Source: Silene noctiflora (Eukaryota; Streptophyta; Magnoliopsida; Caryophyllales; Caryophyllaceae). Taken from it: 20,411 nucleotides of DNA. Each line of letters opens with the position of its first letter. Position 1 is the first letter of the stretch. Of the stretch, positions 8,586 through 16,001 are shown piece by piece. The notes beneath the pieces are model-generated. The model did not search any database, was not told the DNA's origin, and saw only the letters and a program-made list of their open reading frames with translations. The translations under genes were made by a program, and so were the position numbers. The stretch lies in NCBI GenBank assembly GCA_009801015.1, contig VHZZ01000061.1, forward strand, positions 37,738 to 58,148, read 5' to 3'.

Positions 8586-8802
8586 TTATTTTGTTTTCTT
8601 TAGGTAGTGTGCATTCTAAGTAACTTTCATGAAGACTTCCAAAATAATTGACAGCATCAAATTCATGCACAGCCTATTGAAGGCTCCGCAAAGATGAAAA
8701 AAGGATGAAATATAGTTTAGGTTAAACTTTCATATTTTTTTTTTGAGGAAAAGGTTAAACTTTCATCTGAAATATCCCTAAATGCTTAAATCTCTGTTCA
8801 TT
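8586..8802. other. duplicated 3' flank of A-type SAUR
   Basis: TTCATGCACAGCCT (about 8660) and the following GAAGG and purine stretch match about 3433-3480. A GGTTAAACTTTCAT word is present twice around a poly-T and purine interruption (about 8719 and 8753), a small tandem duplication. No gene is seen. Confidence 0.5.
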
Positions 8803-8825
8803 TACATCTGTTCCTGTTCTGTACA
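8803..8825 (-). promoter_or_regulatory. 3' flank element of decayed SAUR, with a small insertion
   Basis: TACATCTGTTC followed by CTGTTCTGTACA: the usual TACATCTGTTCTGTACA with a 6-bp internal duplication of CTGTTC. It sits 23 bp after the stop position of the decayed gene. Confidence 0.4.
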
Positions 8826-8847
8826 CAAAAGTCGGAGAAAAAATGAT

Positions 8848-9147
8848 TTAGAAACTAGAGATGAGCAAATGTTGTCTAGTTTGCCTTTGATGTTCAACTG
8901 ATGAGTATCTGCGGGCTTGCAGCTAGCCAAAGATGCAATCACAGAAACTACCACTAGAAACTAGAACTGGTATACTCCGTGAAACTTGAATCACAAGGTA
9001 AGGTAATTGGCACAGAAGTGTGTATGCGAAATTCTTCTTCGGCCATTCTGAAAAGTTCTGTAAAATATCACCAGAATCATGAGCGGCCTTCCGTGGGTTT
9101 ATTTGCCACTTTTCAAACATCTTGATGAGTTTCTTTGTGCTGATCAT
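8848..9147 (-). pseudogene. SAUR: decayed A-type SAUR
   Basis: A SAUR remnant of about 300 bp against 405 bp for an intact copy. The start (ATG 9145-9147, MISTKKLIKMFEKWQ) and the 3' end (CTCATCTCTAGTTTCTAA, minus strand, stop at 8848-8850) are recognisable. About 80 bp are missing after KWQ, taking away most of the RK-rich helix end and the EGHFVVYTT strand. The FMIPLTFL part is partly deleted, and the region after the PCDS motif has lost further sequence. The remaining MAEEEFRI-like word is spelled as in the 3589 gene (CTTCGGCCATTCTGAAAAGTTC on the plus strand), which identifies it as the A-type partner of the 10094 gene. No intact TATA promoter is seen upstream. The 74-codon open frame from the start cannot make a SAUR fold. 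Confidence 0.88.
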
Positions 9148-9348
9148 TTTTGTAGGTTTTAAGAAAAAAAGGATATATTTTGTCTTAAGAGAAATCTGAA
9201 GAATGAAGAGGAATATTAATCTGAAGGATGTATTCCAAGCTACATTAAGTTGACCAACTTCTTTCCCAAGCTGTAAATAAAAAATGCATCCATAATTACA
9301 GGTAAATGAGCAAGGTTAGTGTTCAACTGTACATTAAGACCCCATCTG
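9148..9348. other. decayed A-type promoter and distal upstream block, copy 2
   Basis: The usual TATA and TGTC motifs are lost, leaving only CTTTCCCAAGCTGTAAATAAAA (about 9261) and GACCCCATCTGCACATG near the end, which match 4201-4281. This supports the decayed state of the neighbouring SAUR. Confidence 0.55.
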
Positions 9349-9510
9349 CACATGTAAATGATTTATATTTGTGGTGTTTAATACTTCCAACCAATTTTGT
9401 ACATCAGTTCATGCTGTTGTCCTGAAATGATAATTCAGGAAGTACCCACCTGAGTGTACTAGCTCCTTTGTTCTTAAAAATGCACATGGTTTTGTTCGTG
9501 TCAGTCTTCG
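9349..9510. repeat. spacer repeat, unit 2
   Basis: A shortened copy of the unit at 4282-4740: CACATGTAAATG, GTGGTGTTTAATAC, then directly CCAACCAATTTTGTACATCAGTTCATGCTG, GATAATTCAGGAAGTACCCACCTGAGTG and GCACATGGTTTTGTTCG. The GATTGACCTCACAAAG section has been lost, a deletion shared with unit 3. Confidence 0.75.
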
Positions 9511-10043
9511 GGTAAGACAATAAGACATGACTAAATAATTGCATAACAGGGGTATCAGGTATGACTCAGAGTCGTACATACCTACGACATAACAAGGCTG
9601 ACGTTAGAATACTGTAAGTAAGCATCTCAAAATAAACAGTTTGATAAGTAAGAAAGACCTATACTGTAGTTGGGTTTTGTAGGTCCAATAAGATGGATTA
9701 AATGGGTTTAGTTAGCAAAATTCTGTTTTTTCTGTTTCCCTCATATTGAAGTACATTAGTAGCAGGCAGATTAATTCAGAATGTCAGATGATTCAGAGTC
9801 AATTCCGATGAAATTTTTATACGTGTCGTCCCAAAATAGCCTGTCTGTCGAATCATAACAAGCTAGGTATGCAGGATAAATCAGTCAGATGTACTTGTCA
9901 TATGCGGCAGTCTTTGAGGCATTATTTGCTTTTTCTAGAAGTTCAAATCTTGCATTTGATTAACTACATATATAGCAAAGAGCGACCAAGACAATTGTTT
10001 CTGAACTCAGTAATTTCATTAATTCTGATCTCTAAGGCGAAAC
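9511..10043. repeat. B-type SAUR downstream block, unit 2
   Basis: Close relative of the unit 3 stretch at 11585-12050: GGGTAAGACAATAAGACATGAC, the GGTATGACTCAGAGTC half-palindrome (about 9558), TCGTACATACCTACGACAT, GAATGTCAGATGATTCAGAGTC (9779), GCGGCAGTCTTTGAGGCA (9904) and AGAGCGACCAAGACAATTG (9979). No gene is seen; the 9869-10066 open frame is not supported. Confidence 0.7.
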
Positions 10044-10060
10044 TACAACTATTCTGTACA
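10044..10060 (-). promoter_or_regulatory. conserved 3' flank element
   Basis: Minus strand TGTACAGAATAGTTGTA, 34 bp after the stop of the 10094 SAUR; one base differs from the AGATGTA form. Confidence 0.5.
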
Positions 10061-10093
10061 AAATAATTGAAGAAGAATACAATGTTTTAGAAG

Positions 10094-10492
10094 CTAGTAA
10101 ATCAGCAAATGTTGATTACTTTTATGTTGATCTTCAACTAATGATGAGTATCTACAGTTGGACAAAGAAGTAATCAATGCATTCTCCAAGTCCTTAACCG
10201 CGTGCTTTTCGATCATAGAGATGATGTACTCCATGAGACATGAATCACAAGGCAACGTAATTGGCCTGGAAGCATCTATGCCGAATTCTTCCTCTGCCAT
10301 TCTTAATAATTCTCTGAAAATATCTGTGTTTAGATGAGTCAAGGGAATCATGAACCGTCTTCCATCAGTGGTGTAAACAACAAAATGACCTTCATTAGTT
10401 GCTGGTTTTGGCCAAGAAACCCTCTTCCTGCTCGCTACTGCTATTCTTTGCCACTTCTTTGCCATCTTGATGAGTTTCTTTGTACTGATCAT
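10094..10492 (-). CDS. SAUR: SAUR family protein, B-type
   Basis: Intact 132-residue SAUR from the conserved ATG at 10490-10492 (MISTKKLIKMAKKWQRIAV). The frame stays open 40 codons further to an ATG at 10612, but that ATG abuts the TATA box (10614-10620) and so lies before any likely transcript start. Core: NEGHFVVYTTDG (33-44), RRFMIPLTHL (45-54), MAEEEFGI (65-72), TLPCDS (79-84). Unusual residues: N33 in place of the common D, H53 in PLTHL, SRPITL rather than SGPITL, C85, and an acidic EK in the MIEKHAVKDL helix. The C-terminus LLIY results from a one-base shift compared with LLISSF and is shared with the 12101 and 14002 genes. Role by family: plasma-membrane PP2C.D inhibitor, growth promotion. 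Confidence 0.95.
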   Translation of the reverse strand: MISTKKLIKMAKKWQRIAVASRKRVSWPKPATNEGHFVVYTTDGRRFMIPLTHLNTDIFRELLRMAEEEFGIDASRPITLPCDSCLMEYIISMIEKHAVKDLENALITSLSNCRYSSLVEDQHKSNQHLLIY

Positions 10493-10613
10493 TTTTGCAG
10501 GTTTTAAGGAAAAAAATGAGAAATCTTTGAATATGAGAAAGTGTTGCAATAAGTGTAAAGATGAAGTAATTGTGTTGTGTTTGATTGTGAAAAACTTGGG
10601 AGAAATGGTCAAG

Positions 10614-10701
10614 TTTTATAGCTTCAAAATGTAGACATAACACTTAAATGTCACTCCGTAACTAACACCCTGTTTTGATCGTTTGGGGGCAAAAGCATGT
10701 G
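10614..10701 (-). promoter_or_regulatory. core promoter of the 10094 SAUR
   Basis: Minus strand: CCACATGC at 10696-10702, CATTTAAGTG with TGTC at 10634-10650, GCTATAAAACTTGACC with the TATA box at 10614-10620. The ATG is about 120 bp further. Confidence 0.7.
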
Positions 10702-10709
10702 GAAATTTC

Positions 10710-11336
10710 AGGTGGGTTTGTCTAATTTGTTTGATTACCAATTATGTTGACCCAAGATGTCATCTTGTTGGTTGATTATAATTTAATGTGACAATTGGTT
10801 TGGATAATCTGAAAGAGTGTATCTTACTAATGTCCCCACTCCATAGTTAGATCAGATGTAGAGATTAGTCTGAAGCTAAACAAGTAACAACACACATCTA
10901 TTTTCGGTACATGATCGATGTACTGAACCAACTAACTAATGTCTGTGATGTACATTATAGACATTAAGTTTTGATTTTGAATACTCATTATACAAGCGAA
11001 ATGACTAACGAAATTGTTGGTATATTGTCAGCTTTCGTGCATCAGACCCTCCATACTTCGCAATTCGCGGGAGCCCTTAGTCACTGAGGTAATGTTATTC
11101 TTGTATACTGTGATTTCGTATTGGGTTGATGTCATCCTGAGTGCGTATTTCATTATGAGTCGTTAGGAAAACAGTCTCTATATTCTCATCAATGGGTAAG
11201 GCCCTCGTATATCTTGCTTCCTTAGTCTCACCAGAGGCGGAATCCTTTGAGAAACTAATGTTAAACTTATCGTTGATTATCTGATTTTAGTTGATGTTGT
11301 GATTTAGATTGTCGATTGATACCCTAACAAAAATTG
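10710..11336. other. long spacer with fragments of a lost unit
   Basis: The start is the usual B-type distal upstream sequence (GTAGACCCAAGATGTC-like words near 10747). The rest is unmatched, apart from TTTCATTATGAGTCGTTAGG near 11149, which resembles the ATTATGAGTCATC landmark of the B-type downstream blocks at 5213 and 13696. So the debris of a unit may lie here. GCGGGAGCCCTTAGTCACTGAGG near 11066 looks like part of a common plant short repeat, but I cannot assign it. Confidence 0.45.
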
Positions 11337-11422
11337 TATTTTCCAAGTTGTAAACAAAAATTGCATAAATTACAGAGAAATAAACAAGGTTAGTGTTCAA
11401 CTGTTCATTAAGACCCCATCTG
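11337..11422. repeat. A-type distal upstream block, copy 3, without a SAUR (ghost locus)
   Basis: TATTTTCCAAGTTGTAAACAAAA, ATTACAGAGAAATAAACAAGG, GTTCAACTGTTCATTAAGACCCCATCTGCACATG is the same block as 4201-4281 and 9261-9348. At those places an A-type SAUR lies to its left. Here no SAUR coding sequence or promoter remains to the left, so the gene has been deleted. Confidence 0.6.
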
Positions 11423-11584
11423 CACATGTTATGCTTTATTTTTGTGGTGTTTAATACCTTAACTAATTTGGTACATCAGTTCATGCTGTTGTTCTGAGAT
11501 GATAATTCAGGAAGTATCCACCTGAGTGCACTAGCTCCTTTAGTCTCATACATGCACTTGGTTTTGTCCCTGTCACGTCTTCGG
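11423..11584. repeat. spacer repeat, unit 3
   Basis: CACATGTTATGC, GTGGTGTTTAATACC, GGTACATCAGTTCATGCTG, GATAATTCAGGAAGTA and CATGCACTTGGTTTTGTCC. It has the same internal deletion as unit 2, so units 2 and 3 are sister copies. Confidence 0.75.
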
Positions 11585-11624
11585 GTAAGACGAAAAGACA
11601 TGACTAAGTAATTGCATAGCAGGG

Positions 11625-11661
11625 GTAGGTATGTATGACTCTCAGAGTCATACATACCTAC
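11625..11661. repeat. perfect inverted repeat, 18-bp arms
   Basis: GTAGGTATGTATGACTCT, a single C, then AGAGTCATACATACCTAC: 18-bp perfect arms with a 1-bp centre. Unit 2 has a broken version (about 9558-9586) and unit 1 a weaker one (about 4810-4840); units 4 and 5 lack this segment. It could form a cruciform or hairpin, or be the remains of a palindromic insertion. Confidence 0.9.
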
Positions 11662-12050
11662 GACATCATAACGTTAATTGACATACTATAGTTGAGCTTT
11701 GTAGGTGTAATATGTGGATTAAATGGGGTGTAATTAGTGGGATTCTGATTCTTTTGTTTCCAAGATTGAAGTACATTAATAGCAGGCAGATTAGTTTGGA
11801 ATGTCAGATGATTCAGAGTCAAATCCGATGAAACGTTTATAAGTCATCAGAAAATAGCTTCTGTCGAATCGTAACAAGCTAGGTATGCAGCATAAATCAG
11901 TCCGATGAACTTGTCATAAGTGGCCGCCTTTGAGGCACTATGTTCTTGTTCAAATCTTGCATTTGATAAACTAGATATATAGCAAAGAGCGACCAAGACA
12001 ATTGTTTATGAACTCAAAATTTTCATTAATTCTGATCTCTAAGGCGAAAC
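11662..12050. repeat. B-type SAUR downstream block, unit 3
   Basis: GAATGTCAGATGATTCAGAGTC (11798), GCTAGGTATGCAGCATAAATCAGTC (11878), GTGGCCGCCTTTGAGGCAC (11921) and AGAGCGACCAAGACAATTG (11985) match unit 2 almost word for word. No gene is seen. Confidence 0.7.
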
Positions 12051-12067
12051 TACATCTATTCTTTACA
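12051..12067 (-). promoter_or_regulatory. conserved 3' flank element
   Basis: Minus strand TGTAAAGAATAGATGTA, 34 bp after the stop of the 12101 SAUR; it keeps the ATAGATGTA core. Confidence 0.5.
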
Positions 12068-12100
12068 AAAGAATTGAAGAATAATACGATTTTGTAGGAA

Positions 12101-12499
12101 CTAGTAAATCAGCAAATGTTGATTACTTTGCTGTTGATGTTCAACTAATGATGAGTATCTACAGCTGGACAAAGAAGCAATCAATGCATTCTGCAAGTCC
12201 TTAGGCGCATGCTTTTGGATCATAGAGATGATGTACTCCATGAGACTCGAATCACAAGGCAACGTAATTGGCCCGGAAGCATCTATGCCGAATTCTTCCT
12301 CTGCCAATCTTAATAGTTCTCTGAAAATATCCATATTTAGATACGTCAAGGGAATCATGAACCGTCTTCCATCAGTTGTGTAAACAACAAAATGACCTTC
12401 ATCGGTCACTGGTCTCGGCCAGGAAACCCGCTTCCTGCTGGCAATCGCTATTCTTTGCCACTTCTTTGCCATCTTGATGAGTTTCTTTGTACTGATCAT
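12101..12499 (-). CDS. SAUR: SAUR family protein, B-type
   Basis: Intact 132-residue SAUR, start ATG 12497-12499 (MISTKKLIKMAKKWQRIAI). An in-frame ATG 19 codons upstream (12556) lies in the probable 5' leader and adds an unconserved hydrophobic stretch, so the internal start shared by all copies is preferred. Core: TDEGHFVVYTTDG (32-44), RRFMIPLTYL (45-54), LAEEEFGID (65-73), ITLPCDSS (78-85), then the MEYIISMIQKHAPKDLQ helix, which has a proline at residue 99 where the others have a non-proline residue. C-terminus LLIY. Closest to the 10094 gene (RIA and GIDAS shared). Role by family: PP2C.D inhibition at the plasma membrane. Confidence 0.95.
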   Translation of the reverse strand: MISTKKLIKMAKKWQRIAIASRKRVSWPRPVTDEGHFVVYTTDGRRFMIPLTYLNMDIFRELLRLAEEEFGIDASGPITLPCDSSLMEYIISMIQKHAPKDLQNALIASLSSCRYSSLVEHQQQSNQHLLIY

Positions 12500-12629
12500 T
12501 TTTGAAGCTTTTAAGAAAAAAAATGAGAAATCTTTGAGTACGAGAAAGTGCGGCAACTAAGAAGTGTAAAGATGAAGTAGTTGTGTTGAGTTGTGTTTGA
12601 TTGTGAAAAACTTGGGAGAAATGGTCAAG

Positions 12630-12710
12630 TTTTATAGTCTCAAACCGAAGACAGATCACTTTAATGCTAATTAACATCTTGTTTTGATTGTTTGGTGACA
12701 AAACCATGTG
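12630..12710 (-). promoter_or_regulatory. core promoter of the 12101 SAUR
   Basis: Minus strand: CACATGGTTTTG at 12710, a TGTC core at 12650-12653 next to ATTAAAGTGA, then ACTATAAAACTTGACC with the TATA box at 12630-12636. Confidence 0.7.
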
Positions 12711-12719
12711 GAAATATCA

Positions 12720-12977
12720 GGTGGGTATGTTTGATTTGTAGTATTACCAACTATATAAATCCAAGATGTCTTCTTGTTGATTGTTTGTAGTAACTTATAG
12801 GACTCATGTTGTCCACCGAATTTTTTAATGTACAGTACCAAACTAAGGTACAGCTAATTATGTAATTACATTGTTTTGGATAATTTGATTTGAGTTTATC
12901 TGATAACTGATAACTTTGCTGTCACCTGTCAATTTTGTTAGTTTGATGCTGATCTACATAAACTGTTAGTACTTATT
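12720..12977. other. B-type distal upstream sequence, no gene
   Basis: Starts with the usual GGTGGGTATGT and AAGATGTCTTCTTG words of B-type upstream flanks, then AT-rich sequence without recognisable genes. Confidence 0.5.
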
Positions 12978-13192
12978 AAGGGGATCATGAAACGCCTTCC
13001 ATCAGTTGTGCAACAAGATGACCTTCCTTAGCCATTGGTTCCGGCCAGGAAATCCTTTTTCGTGGTCTCAAAGAAAAACCGAAGAAGTCAGAAGATGCAA
13101 TAGTACTGAGCAATGTTTGTTGTGAAAAACTTCAGAAATGGTGAAATTCAGTATGTAGAACCAAGGCGGAACCATGTGCTATGTATAATATT
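12978..13192 (-). pseudogene. SAUR: remnant of an A-type SAUR and its promoter
   Basis: Plus-strand words GGGATCATGAAACGCCTTCCATCAGTTGTG, then ACAAGATGACCTTCCTTAGCC and CGGCCAGGAAATCCTTTTTCG (12980-13062) are the reverse complement of the SAUR segment from RKRISWP through EGHFVVYTT to the RRFMIP motif, with a small deletion in VVYTT that shifts the frame and a stop at TAAGG. Both coding ends are missing: no MISTKK start, no PCDS motif. The continuation (GCAATGTTTGTTGTGAAAAACTTC, GAAATGGT) matches the leader of the 3589 gene, and CCATGTG at about 13171 is its CACATG box, so it was an A-type copy. The TATA box has been lost. It is the decayed A-type partner of the 14002 gene. Confidence 0.82.
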
Positions 13193-13235
13193 ACAGATAA
13201 ACGAACAAGGTTAATATTCATTGAGGCCCCCTCTG

Positions 13236-13464
13236 CACATGTTGTGCTTTTTGTTTATGATGCATAATAGATATGACTGACCTTACACATATTTGATCGG
13301 GACAAATATGCCAACGAATTGGGTACACAAGTGTACATCAGTTCATGCAGTTGTCCTGCAACTGATAAATTCAGGGAGTACCCCTCTAAGGCTCTACCCA
13401 CCTGGGTACACCAACTCCTGTGGTGTTACATGCACATGGGGGTTTGCTCTAGCCATGTTTTTCG
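13236..13464. repeat. spacer repeat, unit 4
   Basis: CACATGTTGTGC, ATATGACTGACCTTACA, GGGACAAATATGCCAACGAATTGGGTACAC, GTACATCAGTTCATGCAGTTGTCCTGCA, GATAAATTCAGGGAGTACCC and ACATGCACATGG. It keeps the middle section lost in units 2 and 3 and carries an extra CTCTAAGGCTCTACCC insertion near 13384. Confidence 0.75.
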
Positions 13465-13951
13465 GCAAGTCGATAAGACCAACATACTGTAAATGAGCAC
13501 CACAAGAAAAGTAGTCTGATAAGTAAGAAAGACCAACAAACTGTAACTGGGTTTTATATGTTAAATAGTGGATTACTCGTTAGATTTCCACATGGTAGTA
13601 GGATGGTGACGGTGGTCCGTGAGTTCTTTTTCTGACTTTTGGATGATCAAGTTAACATATCAAATGACTTAACAAATTTTCGATGCAATTTTCATTATGA
13701 GTCATCCGAAGATGGCTGGTCTGTTAATCATAACAATATTGCAGAAAACACAGTCCTGTTTACCCTATCATAAGAGGACGCCTTGGAGGCATTTGTGGTT
13801 TATTTGCATCACATTTCATTTTTTTAAGCTAATGTCTTTTCTTTATACAAGATCAATTTTTTTGCATTTGATTAACTTCCAAGATAGTAAGGAGCTAACA
13901 AGACAATTGTTTCTTAACTCACAAAAAATTCATTAATTCTGATCTCTAACC
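13465..13951. repeat. B-type SAUR downstream block, unit 4
   Basis: GTAAATGAGCACCACAAG (13487), GATAAGTAAGAAAGACC, TTCATTATGAGTCATCCG (13691), CCCTATCATAAGAGGACGCCTTGGAGGCA (13763) and AAGGAGCTAACAAGACAATTG (13889). It lacks the palindrome-bearing segment present in units 1 to 3. No gene is seen. Confidence 0.7.
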
Positions 13952-13968
13952 TACATCTGTTCTGTACA
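13952..13968 (-). promoter_or_regulatory. conserved 3' flank element
   Basis: Minus strand TGTACAGAACAGATGTA, 34 bp after the stop of the 14002 SAUR, identical to the copies at 5499 and 17194. Confidence 0.55.
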
Positions 13969-14001
13969 AAAGAATTGAAGAAGAATACAATGTTTTAGAA
14001 A

Positions 14002-14400
14002 CTAGTAAACGAGAAAATGTTGATTAGTTTGCTGTTGATGTTCAACTAATGACGAGTATCTACAGCCAGACAAAGAAGCAATCAATGCATTCTCCAAGTC
14101 CTTAGCCACATGCTTTTGGAAAATAGAGATGATGTACTCCATCAAACTCGAATCACAAGGCAAGGTAATTGGCCCAGAAGCCGCTATGCCAAATTCTTCC
14201 TCTGCCATTCTCAAGAGTTCTCTGAACAAATCAGTCTTTAGATATGTCAAGGGAATCATGAACCGTCTTCCATCAGTTGTGTAAACAACAAAATGACCCT
14301 CATCGGTCACTGGTTTTCGCCAGGAAACCCTCTTCCTGCTCGCAACTGCCATTCTTTGCCACTTCTTTGCCATCTTAATGAGTTTTTTTGTACTGATCAT
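14002..14400 (-). CDS. SAUR: SAUR family protein, B-type
   Basis: Intact 132-residue SAUR, start ATG 14398-14400 (MISTKKLIKMAKKWQRMAV). An in-frame ATG 13 codons upstream (14439) is not conserved between copies. Core: TDEGHFVVYTTDG (32-44), RRFMIPLTYL (45-54), MAEEEFGIAASGPITLPCDS (65-84). Variants: arginine at residue 28 (SWRKP, where the others have SWPKP or SWPRP), and IISIFQKH where the others have IISMIQKH. C-terminus HFLVY with the same one-base-shifted stop as the 10094 and 12101 genes. It is divergently paired with the SAUR at 15339, 938 bp away. Role by family: PP2C.D inhibition at the plasma membrane and support of cell expansion. Confidence 0.95.
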   Translation of the reverse strand: MISTKKLIKMAKKWQRMAVASRKRVSWRKPVTDEGHFVVYTTDGRRFMIPLTYLKTDLFRELLRMAEEEFGIAASGPITLPCDSSLMEYIISIFQKHVAKDLENALIASLSGCRYSSLVEHQQQTNQHFLVY

Positions 14401-14534
14401 TTTTGAAGGTTTAAGAATTAAATGAGAAATTTTTGACAATGAGAAAATGTTGAAACTTGTGACTAATTAAGAAATGTAAAGATGAAGTAGTTGTGTTGTG
14501 TTTGATTGTGATTAACTTGGGAGAAATGGTCAAG

Positions 14535-14604
14535 TTTTATAGCCTCAAATTCAAGACAGGTCACTTAAATGTAAACTATCATTGTTTGGGGGAAAAACCA
14601 TGTG
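14535..14604 (-). promoter_or_regulatory. core promoter of the 14002 SAUR
   Basis: Minus strand: CACATGG at 14599-14604, CATTTAAGTGACCTGTCTTG (14551-14570) with TGTC at 14555-14558, GCTATAAAACTTGACC with the TATA box at 14535-14541. Confidence 0.72.
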
Positions 14605-14699
14605 GAAATTTCAGGTGGGTATGTCTAATTTGGCCTTACATTTAGCTATGAATTTGTAATATTACAATTAAGTAGACCCAAGATGTCCTCAAAATTTTG

Positions 14700-15000
14700 A
14701 TTCACTTTGAATTTTCCTCCAACTGGCAATGTTTTCTTGTCTGAACTTCAAATTTAAGATTGGTACCTAATGATAACTCAAAAAATACAGCAACACGGGA
14801 GTAGACCTAACAAAACTAACTTGACTGAACTAATAAACCAGAACCGAGACTGAATTAGACCCGGACATAATAACCTCAAAATAAACCAAGGCCGGCATTG
14901 ATCTGGTCCATCCCAAAGTTTGACTAAACTCTACCTGACCGGTGTGATCAAGGGTTCCAACCTTACAGATTGAGTGGTCCTAAAGGAACTTCAAAATTCG
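14700..15000. other. insertion-like segment in the divergent promoter region
   Basis: The gap between divergent SAURs is 938 bp here but 622 bp at 5946/6569. The extra sequence falls about here and is A- and C-rich in style (CTAACAAAACTAAC, GAACCGAGACTGAATTAGACCCGG), unlike its surroundings. No TE family or target-site duplication could be assigned. There is no gene. Confidence 0.4.
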
Positions 15001-15024
15001 GTTTGACAGTATACTGATAATGTT

Positions 15025-15142
15025 CGCTCTGTCCTACATGAGTCAGAAGTTTGATGACTACTTCCTTTCAAATGTTCAGTTCAGGACAACCAGAAACCGA
15101 ACATTTCCACCAGCTTTGTCTAGTTCATTTGTGACCTACACT
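15025..15142 (+). promoter_or_regulatory. distal upstream region of plus-strand SAUR, conserved with 6257-6375
   Basis: CCTACATGAGTCAGAAGTTTGATGACTAC, TTTCAAATGTTCAG, CAGAAACC and CAGCTTTGTCTAGTT recur in the order found upstream of the 6569 gene. Confidence 0.6.
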
Positions 15143-15221
15143 CACATGGTTTTGCACCATACGAGTTAGTATCATACAAGATACATTTAAGTCTCNTGTC
15201 TTTTGGTGAAATGCTATAAAA
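15143..15221 (+). promoter_or_regulatory. core promoter of the 15339 SAUR
   Basis: CACATGG at 15143, CATTTAAGTCTC at about 15184, TGTC at 15197-15200 and TATAAAA at 15215-15221. The N at 15196 sits just before TGTC, so the exact auxin-element context is unresolved. Spacing CACATG to TATA is 72 bp, as at 6376-6454. Confidence 0.7.
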
Positions 15222-15338
15222 CCTTAGCCAGTAATCACACTTTCATACCATCAAACTTAAAACTATTCATTGTATCGATTTCTTATTACAATCCTACCAT
15301 TTTGTAGTTTAAAACTCAAGTTGTAAATACACTCAAAT

Positions 15339-15743
15339 ATGATTAGTACAAAGAAGCTCATAAAAATGGCGAGGAAGTGGCAGAAGCTAGCAGCTGCCAG
15401 CAGGAGGAGGATTTCCTGGCCAAGAACAAATGTCGCTGAAAAAGGTCACTTCTTCATTTACGCAAATGATGGAAAAAAGTTTACCATCCCCTTAACCTAT
15501 CTTAAGAGTGACATTCTTCAACAACTCTTTAGAATGGCAGAAGAAGAGTTTGGGCTACCGAGCAACGGGCCTATTATATTACCATGTGATTCAACTTTTA
15601 TAGAGTATGCCATCTCTATGGTACAAAGACATATGACCGAGGAGTTTCAGAAGGCGTTTATCTTGTCCTCGAGTGATTGTTGCTCATCATCATCGATGTG
15701 CTTGCAGCAAGAGCTTGCAAAACAACCAATTTTAGTATGTTAG
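15339..15743 (+). CDS. SAUR: SAUR family protein, plus-strand type (C-type)
   Basis: Intact 134-residue SAUR starting MISTKKLIKMARKWQKLAA, with RRRISWPRT, NVAEKGHFFIYANDG (31-45), KKFTIPLTYLKSDIL (46-60), MAEEEFGL (66-73), ILPCDSTFIEY and a cysteine- and serine-rich tail (SSDCCSSSSMC) ending ILVC. It is the paralogue of the 6569 gene. Differences include T49 in KKFTIPL where all others have M, and Q62 in QQLF where the 6569 copy has E. The region after the stop (TAGTTTCTAGATAGGC, TATGTAAATGACAG, CTATAGATGTAACA) is also near-identical to that behind 6569, so the gene moved as part of a block. Role by family: PP2C.D inhibition at the plasma membrane. Confidence 0.95.
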   Translation: MISTKKLIKMARKWQKLAAASRRRISWPRTNVAEKGHFFIYANDGKKFTIPLTYLKSDILQQLFRMAEEEFGLPSNGPIILPCDSTFIEYAISMVQRHMTEEFQKAFILSSSDCCSSSSMCLQQELAKQPILVC

Positions 15744-15779
15744 TTTCTAGATAGGCTCATCTTCTCCTTTTATGTAAAT

Positions 15780-15800
15780 GACAGAATACTATAGATGTAA
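15780..15800 (+). promoter_or_regulatory. DST-like 3' UTR element, copy 2
   Basis: GACAGAATACTATAGATGTAAC: the ATAGATGTA word is kept relative to 7025-7033, while the GGA part has become AGA. It lies about 45 bp after the stop. Confidence 0.4.
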
Positions 15801-16001
15801 CACAATTTTGATCATAATCAATTGATATAGCATTTGCAGTATAATCTCTTGTCCTTCCTCGAGCCCTGAATAATCTTTATTGTTTTCACTATTTTAATCA
15901 GATGATATCCACTTTCAAATTGTGTCCTTCAGAGGGTTTAGAATCACTTATGAATATCAGATGTTCAACTATGTCAGTGAAGAAGTTGGATGTGTTAGCA
16001 G

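Noticed and set aside
8221..8607. 128-codon plus-strand open frame rich in Phe and Leu
   Set aside because: It begins at TTG, lies in T-rich sequence within the LINE remnant, runs through the LINE 3' terminus and TTG tail, and has no domain.
10493..10612. N-terminal extension of the 10094 SAUR from an upstream in-frame ATG (172 residues)
   Set aside because: The upstream ATG abuts the TATA box, so it is not in the transcript; the extension is not conserved and the MISTKK start is shared by nearly all copies. The same reasoning applies to the in-frame upstream ATGs at 12556 and 14439.
13293..13496. 67-codon plus-strand frame in the spacer repeat, and 4461-4649
   Set aside because: The frame is not kept in the other spacer copies and indels between copies are not multiples of three.
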